64,000 nt of DNA from contig NC_092568.1 in assembly GCF_037975245.1 (NCBI RefSeq), positions 30,561,001 to 30,625,000 on the forward strand. Direction: 5' to 3'. Positions within the stretch are counted from its first letter, which is position 1. Every line of letters begins with the position of its first letter. Positions 57,451-64,000 of this stretch are shown piece after piece. The notes under the pieces are model-generated. The model made no database searches. It saw only the letters and a list, made by a program, of their open reading frames with translations, and was not told the origin of the DNA. The stretch is from Apostichopus japonicus. Its lineage: Eukaryota; Echinodermata; Holothuroidea; Aspidochirotida; Stichopodidae. The position numbers were made by a program, and so were the translations under genes.

Positions 57451-60381
57451 TTAGAGCGGGAGCCCAGAGGGTTTGGTAAGCTGGGAAGGTAACCAATTGC
57501 CTTGTACGTCACAATGTTCACAGTGCATTCCTGTATATGAAACCAGACGACTGGCAAACCGGCTGTGGTGGGTGTGGCTGGGAGAGCAATTTTAAAGTCA
57601 CCTAATAGCTAACCTAGATCAGCTTTCATGGTAACCACATCAAAGTAAGTACAATGTGTCAGGTACAGTATGGCCCCGAGAGCAACAAATGGCCATCGCC
57701 AGTAATTATTGGTGGTGAGGTACCCCTGCCAGTCATCAATAATTGACCCCTCACGGCTGACCTAGGTCAGTTCACGAGGTAACCAATTGAAACCTACTGG
57801 AAAATGATGGTTAGGACTTCAGATACAAGGGATGGGCATTGCTAGTGATTTTTATTGGTGGGGTACCCCTGCCAGTACACCCCCAAAATGCCCCTTCTCT
57901 CATTGACCTAGGTCAGCTCATGAAGTAACCAGTTGAAAACTACTGGAAAATGATTGGCAGGACTCTATATGTAAGGGATGGGCATTTCCAGTAATTTATA
58001 TTGGTGGGGTACCCCTGCCAGTAGACCCCCAAAATGCCCATCCCCTCATTGACCTAGGTCAGCTCATGAGCTAACCAGTTGAAAACTACTGGAAAATGAT
58101 TGGCAGGACTATATATGTAAGGGATGGGCATTTCCAGTAATTTATATTAGTGGGGTACTCCTGCCAGTAGACCCCCAAAATGCCCATCCCCCTCATTGAC
58201 CTAGGTGAGCTCATGATGTAACCAGTTGAAACCTACTGGAAAATGATAGGTATCACTTCATATGTAAGCGATGGGCATTTCCAGTAATTATATTAGTTGG
58301 GTAACCCTGCCAGTAGACCCCCAAAATGCCTATCCCCCTCATTGACCTAGGTGAGCTCATGATGTAACCAGTTGAAACCTACTGGAAAATGATAGGTAGG
58401 ACTCCAGATTTAAGGAGAGTCATTTCCAGTAATTTCCACTGGTGGGGTACCCCTGTCCATTGTCCCAATTGTCAATTGTACTAAAAACAGTGAACAAATT
58501 AAAGTTTACCTCTAATAATAGGTCTTCATATAAAGTTATTACACATACTGACATAGGGGAGGGTTATAAAAAGTCATAACGTCTTTCTTTCATGGCATGG
58601 AATTTTTTATTCACAGTGGTTATCGAGAGGTCAAAGTCAATGATCAGAGTTTATATATAGTCCTCTCAAAGAAACCAAGTTTCAGGTCATAGGTCGTAGA
58701 TTATTGTTTTATGGTTTTCCACAAAAAATGTCCCCATGCTAAAAGAAATTGGAATGGCAACAAAAATCACAAACAGTGAATCATTCACCAGATTAATATA
58801 TTTTTCCTTGACCCCTGGAAACAGGCTGGTGACACTGGCATGGACCACGTGTTTCAATCAGACAATCACCTTGGCATTAGTAAAGCTACGGTAACTTGAA
58901 CGGACCACTTCAGAACAGCTGAATGAAATGAACGTAGACTGTCAAGAACATACTTCCTGAATAACCACACAGGTTGTATTCAGTCATTTGAGGCCACCTA
59001 TGAGTGGTTACACTGTATCTGGGGTGTTTCGGGGAGTCTTGGGGTGTGAGCTATAATATAATGTGAGACAGTGGTTGGAGATGTTGGGACAATGGACAGG
59101 GGTACCCCGCCAGTGGAAATTACTGGAAATGACTCTCCTTAAATCTGGAGTACTACCTATCATTTTCCAGTAGTTTTCAATTGGTTACACCATACGCTCA
59201 CCTAGGTTAATAAGGGGGGGGGGGCGGACTCTGGCAGTGGTGGCCCACCAATATAAATTACTGGAAATGCCCATACCTTACATATAGAGTCCTGCCAATC
59301 ATTTTCCAGTAGTTTTTAACTGGTTACTTCATGAGCTGACCTAGGTCAATGACAGGAGGGGCATTTTGGGGGTCTACTGGCAGGGGTACCCCACCAATAT
59401 AAATTACTGGAAATGCCCATCCCTTACCTATAGAGTCCTGCCAATCATTTTCCAGTAGGTTTCAACTGGTTACTTCATGAGCTCACCTAGGTCAATGAGG
59501 GGATGGGCATTTTTGGGGTCTACTGGCAGGGGTACCCCACCAATATAAATCACTGGAAATGCCCATCCCTTACCTATAGATTCCTGCCAATCATTTTCCA
59601 GTAGTTTTTAACTGGTTAATTTATGAGCTGACCTAGCTCAATGACAGGAGGGGCATTTTGGGGGTCTACTGGCAGGGGTACCCCACTAATATAAATTACT
59701 GGAAATGCCCATCCCTTACATATAGATTCCTGCCAATCATTTTCCAGTAGTTTTCAACTGGTTACTTCATGAGCTGACCTAGGTCAATGAGGGGGAGGGG
59801 CATTTTGGGGGTCTACTGGCAGGGGTACCCCACCAATATAAATTACTGGAAATGCCCATTCCTTACACATAGAGTCCTGCCAATCATTTTCCAGTAGTTT
59901 TCAACTGGTTACTTCATGAGCTGACCTAGGTCAATGAGGGGAAGGGCATTTTGGGGGTCTACTGGCAGGGGTACCCCACCAATAAAAATCACTGGCAATG
60001 CCCATCCCTTGTATCTGAAAACCTAACCATCATTTTTCAATAGGTTTCAACTGGTTACCTCATGAGCTGACCTAGGTCAGCCGTGAGGGGTCAATTATTG
60101 ATGACTGGCAGGGGTACCCCACCACCAATAATTACTGGCGATGGCCATTTGTTGCTCTTGGGGCCATACCTAAAACATTGTACTTACTTTGATGTGGTTA
60201 CCATGAAAGCTGATCTAGGTTAGCTATTAGGTGACTTTAAAATTGCTCTCCCAGCCACACCCACCACAGCCGGTTTGCCAGTCGTCTGGTTTCATATACA
60301 GGAATGCACTGTGAACATTGTGAAGTACAAGGCAATTGTTTACCTTCCCAGCTAACCAAACCCTCTGGGCTCCCGGTCTAA
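57451..60381. mobile_element. Foldback element, 2.93 kb, with long inverted arms
   Basis: The left end ttagagcgggagcccagagg and right end (complement) ttagaccgggagcccagagg start inverted arms of about 1.02 kb (57451-58468) and 1.30 kb (59083-60381). Each arm has a unique outer part of roughly 300 bp and then tandem 146/147-bp units. Unit starts on gacctaggtc are at 57759, 57905, 58051, 58198 and 58344, and at 59338, 59484, 59630, 59776, 59923 and 60069. The inner ends are cattgtcccaa and its complement. The 615-bp centre has no recognisable gene. The structure matches foldback-type DNA elements such as Drosophila FB or sea urchin TU. The host sites next to both ends show no clear target duplication. 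Confidence 0.85.
58469..59082. other. Central unique region of the foldback element
   Basis: 615 bp with no frame over 60 codons and no transposase motif, so this copy would depend on another source for movement. Confidence 0.6.
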
Positions 60382-60828
60382 ATGCATCTGTTTAAAAATT
60401 GGACACTCTTAGACTGTTTTCAGACGCCACCATTATTTTGAACTTTGAAACTCTGTTATGAGTACCCTATAACATGAAATTCTTTTAGGTGGGTATTGTT
60501 TTCAAAAAGCAAATTGAATTGTTGTGATCCAATTCCCATAGTTAAAATATTTAGATATTTTTTTTTATTTAAATATATTGTAACGACACGTCAAAGCTCA
60601 TTGTTTGTCGTTAGTGTTAACAAGTATTTTCTCCAATCAAATGTTTTAACTTGGGTTGATTCTTTTACATTATTAGACGCTTTACGGGAATTGTTTGTTA
60701 GATAAAATCTTATAAGGGGTGTCACTTGCTTGATTTATGAACAACTGTTAAGGGGGAACTCTCTCTTGTTGACCGACTTTGGAGGTCACTGAGTAGGACG
60801 TCTAGTTTACGTTCCGGGGGGCCAAAAA

Positions 60829-62056
60829 TGTTGGGTCTGGGTAAATCTTAACCAGCACGCATGTCGTATTTAATTGTGTTTTATTGGTTGATGGTTGTAG
60901 ACTGGGCGTGGTTTATGTTTCTAATAGGTTTAAGTGTAGGTTCACACGTTATAGGTATAGGAAGTAGTTTCTGTTTAAAAGCAACTGCGGGCTCGGACCA
61001 GGGGTTGGTGAGATGGATTCCATGCTCGGACCAGGGGCGGTTCCCGGCTCGGAATAGGAGGGGTAGAACGATTCTGACGATGAGTTAGGAGACGAACGAG
61101 TCATCTATTGGCAAAAACAGTGGTGGAACAGCCCAGGAAGTCGGATCGGACGACGAGTAAAATAACCTAGAAGACCAGGTTCAACACTTCGGTTCGACTG
61201 CGCCGCAGTTCACCAATCCGCCAACTGCGCCGCCGTTCACCAATCCGCCAACTGCGCCGCAGTTCACCAATCCGCCAACTGCGCCGCCGATCACCAATCC
61301 GCGCCGCAGTTCACCAATCCGCCAACTGCGCCGCAGTTCACCAATCCGCCAACTGCGCCGCCGATCACCAATCCGCGCCGCAGTTCACCAATCCGCCAAC
61401 TGCGCCGCCGATCACCAATCCGCCAACTGCGCCGCCGTTCACCAATCCGCCAACTGCGCCGCTGTTCACCATTCCGCCGACTGCGCCGCTGTTCACCATT
61501 CCGCCGACTGCGCCGCTGTTCACCATTCCGCCGACTGCGCCGCTGTTCACCATTCCGCCGACTGCGCCGCTGTTCACCATTCCGCCGACTGCGCCGCTGT
61601 TCACCATTCCGCCGACTGCGCCGCTGTTCACCATTCCGCCGACTGCGCCGCTGTTCACCATTCCGCCGACTGCGCCGCTGTTCACCATTCCGCCGACTGC
61701 GCCGCTGTTCACCATTCCGCCAACCGCGCCGCAGTTCATCAATCCGCCAACTGCGCCGCCGTTCACCATAGCCCAATCTTCAGCGCCGAAGTCTATCGTT
61801 CTGCCCTCCGTGTCGAGACCCGCCATTAGTAATGTACTGTGTTGTATTTAACTTCATCGACTTCTGAGCATGTGTTAAAACTTGGTTTCGTATTTAATAA
61901 TTGCCTCTGTAATGCACGACCACTGTGCACCATCTTGACATGTATATAGATCGTAAATAAACGGGTAAACTTTAATATCTCCTGTCGACAGCCTCATTCC
62001 TGTGTTCCCGCATTTCCACTCTTCCTTGCGCTCACCACCGAGGACGGCGCGTTACA
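60829..62056 (+). repeat. 5' LTR of the Ty3/gypsy fossil
   Basis: Bounded by TGTTGGGTCTGG and GGCGCGTTACA, with an AATAAA near 61955 in its 3' half. A 27-bp minisatellite makes up nearly half its length. Confidence 0.7.
61195..61765. repeat. 27-bp minisatellite inside the LTR
   Basis: About 20 units of 27 bp, consensus gccgactgcgccgctgttca-ccattcc, with the left units more variable. The period is a multiple of three, which gives two long minus frames (NGEQRRSRR repeats and NSGAVGGMV repeats) that are not genes. Confidence 0.95.
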
Positions 62057-62537
62057 TTGGTGGCAGCGATGGGATTCCAGTGCGTTCTGGTTAGAGCGAA
62101 GGAAGATGTAGGACAACACTCCACTCGTCAACCAGATAGGTCCAGTATCCAAGCTCCAGCTGACTTTACTGCCTAAGGCAAGAGTGGAGAAGCCCCCGGA
62201 CCATGTGGAGGGATGATGGTAGGCCGAGCGGAGATCCCATCCATCGACCGAATTGGGGGACTCATTTGAGCGCACTTTTACAGAAGGACCAGACAAAGAG
62301 CAGAAATGACGACAGATTGGATAGGTTAAAATCGATCAAGTTTTGGAACTGTGGAGAAATAGGCCACTTCAGAAGGAATTGCCCTATGCTTAAGAAATAC
62401 GAGAGCCGACCGGATAACGTAAAGAAGACGGAAAACGAGCAGAAGTCGGATTCGTAGGGCGGAGTCCGACTTTTCCGCAAGGGGAGCCCGCAATACCACT
62501 TTTTAGGAACAGAGTCCGGTCCGTTGGTACCCGTGGT

Positions 62538-63215
62538 TTGTACGTGAAGGGACAGCTGGAAGGGGTCGATGTGAATTTCCTAGTCGACACCGGGGCTGAG
62601 TTCACTGTTATGCAAACCAAGTTCTTTGAGCAACTGTGCGCGAAGAGGGATATGGCCCTTGCCGACGTTGCAGAGAATTTGGCGGGAGCGGACGGTAGAC
62701 CACTGTACAGTATAGGACGTGGTAGATTCCTGGTAAAAGTGGGGAAACTAGAAGCGATGCATGATATTAGGGTGGCAGATATAGACGCTGGTGCACTTCT
62801 TGGGTGCGACTTCAAACAGAGATTCGATTGCACGATAGCCGCTGGAAAGGGGGAGATGACCATTGGTGGACTACAACAGAGTACCGTTGAGGAAAAGCTT
62901 GATAGGTGCAGAGTTGTGTCAGCAAGGACGGTGGTTGTTCCTGCCTCGAGCGAAGGGATGGCGACGGCCCGAGTCCCAGGCTGGAAAATGCAAGGAGAAT
63001 CTGCTGTTGTGGAGTGTAGCGAGAAATTTCTTGAGAAGCACCCTGTGATGATCGCTATGGCCATTGTGGACCCCAATAAGGAAACCATACCTTTACGACT
63101 AATGAATCCGACGAGCAGACCCCTAATACTTTACGAAGGCGCTATTGTGGGTGAATGTCTTTCTGCAGAAGAAATAGGCATTGAGAAAAACAACAGTAGC
63201 CCGTCGTACGACTAG
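62538..63215 (+). other. Protease region of the Ty3/gypsy fossil
   Basis: The frame contains FLVDTGAEFTVM (DTG aspartic-protease motif) and, further on, ALLGCDF, the usual second strand of the retropepsin fold. It belongs to the fossil. Confidence 0.75.
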
Positions 63216-63480
63216 GGAGAGATGCGTTGTAGGGTAAAAGGAGAAATATGCAACTCTGGACAAACATTTGCAGAAGCTAGCAGAGAAGAGCTCTGCCTAC
63301 CTTGGTGACGCGGAAGCGATATTGGTGATGAAACCTCCGGCCGATAATGCAGACGTCTTTGCTTTATGTAAAGGGGACCTTGGGCGCACTGACTTGGTCC
63401 AACATGCAATCGACACCGGAACTTCTAGGCCAATTCGACAGGCCCGCGTCGCCTCCCGGTATACCGTAAGGAAGAGGCCT

Positions 63481-64000
63481 AGAAAGAGGTAGAAAAAGTT
63501 GTACTGGTCCGGAAGAAGCAGATTTTTCATTCCCTAGAAGAACTCAAATAGTTGATTGTGTAGCTGTACCACGCACCTCTCGGCACTGTAGGAAAACAGC
63601 TAAAACTAGATAGACCGTCCCTTTAAGTTACGCACCAGCCAGAAATGTAAACATTCCCGTAAAAGATTGGAAAAAGTCCGCAGCGTTGGAGGTCATCGTT
63701 GGGTGTGAAGGCTGTAGATGTAGATGTAAATGTTTACAAATACTTTGTTTGTGACGAAAAATAGAGGTTGGCCAGAAAGCTTTGCCCTTCATCAACCCCC
63801 ATTTTTTTAATTGATATCTGTCAGCAAGTCACCAGACCGCCACCGAAGTACCACGGCTAGCGCTAGCCAAGGCTGAACTGAATCTGGAACAAAGACTTCT
63901 TATGTCAAGCCCAGACGGAGTTTTGACTACCGTTTTGACTAGAAAAAAAGCACTGTTTTTGGTGCTACCAGTTAGTGAATTGTTTTGTCTGAAGACACAG
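63481..64000. other. No feature recognised
   Basis: No coding motif, LTR or repeat could be supported here. Confidence 0.4.

Larger units (their letters stand above)
60829..63480 (+). mobile_element. Ty3/gypsy (Metaviridae) fossil, 5' LTR plus partial interior
   Basis: In order: a 5' LTR of about 1.23 kb (60829-62056) with TGT…ACA ends, a primer-binding-like site (62058 onward, TGGTGGCAGCGATGGG), a zinc-knuckle-like gag remnant (about 62320-62385), an aspartic-protease region (62538-63215, FLVDTGAEFTVM) and the very start of a reverse transcriptase (about 63397-63480, HAIDTGTSRPIRQAR). No RT core, RNase H, integrase or 3' LTR follows in the window. The copy is broken, with large parts missing and several interruptions. 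Age cannot be estimated from one LTR. Confidence 0.85.

Noticed and set aside
61291-61826. Two long minus-strand repeat proteins (161 and 153 codons)
   Set aside because: The 27-bp period is a multiple of three, so several frames stay open. The tract is inside an LTR.

Overview
The window is metazoan nuclear DNA: intron-rich genes with GT/AG junctions, Pol III tRNA genes, LINE, SINE-like and foldback repeats, many microsatellites and long poly-G/C runs. The gene families and interspersed repeats fit a marine invertebrate deuterostome, most likely an echinoderm. That placement is an inference; no marker fixes the species.

Layout. 0.6-4.1 kb (minus): pieces of a spliced integrase-like gene, treated as a fossil. 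4.56-11.82 kb (minus): BHMT paralogue A (betaine-homocysteine S-methyltransferase), seven clear exons, a candidate two-codon first exon, no last exon found. 12-27.5 kb: no host gene found; it holds a LINE 3' end, minisatellites and a possible 3.8-kb inverted-repeat-bounded element. 27.5-35.77 kb (plus): BHMT paralogue B, eight clear exons plus a candidate first exon. A and B are head to head and share seven exon boundaries and phases. 37.6-54.66 kb: a tandem array of 35 intact tRNA-Val genes, all on the minus strand, plus one decayed copy. 54.66-55.05 kb: a MITE-like palindromic segment and a candidate first exon with a SAM-like start. 57.45-60.38 kb: a long foldback element with arms built of 146/147-bp units. 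60.83-63.48 kb: a broken Ty3/gypsy (Metaviridae) fossil whose 5' LTR carries a 27-bp minisatellite.

The main discovery candidate is the tRNA array. It has 16 AAC, 14 CAC and 5 TAC valine tRNA genes, so one array can read all four valine codons. Apart from a few variants the genes share one 73-nt body and differ only at anticodon position 34. The central part repeats every 868 bp exactly, each unit holding two tRNA genes, with 2604-bp and 1533-bp higher-order duplications.

The second biological point is the BHMT pair. A keeps the Trp and Tyr matching human BHMT W44 and Y77, whereas B has Ser and Asn there. Both keep the three zinc-binding cysteines. B may therefore have changed its methyl donor.
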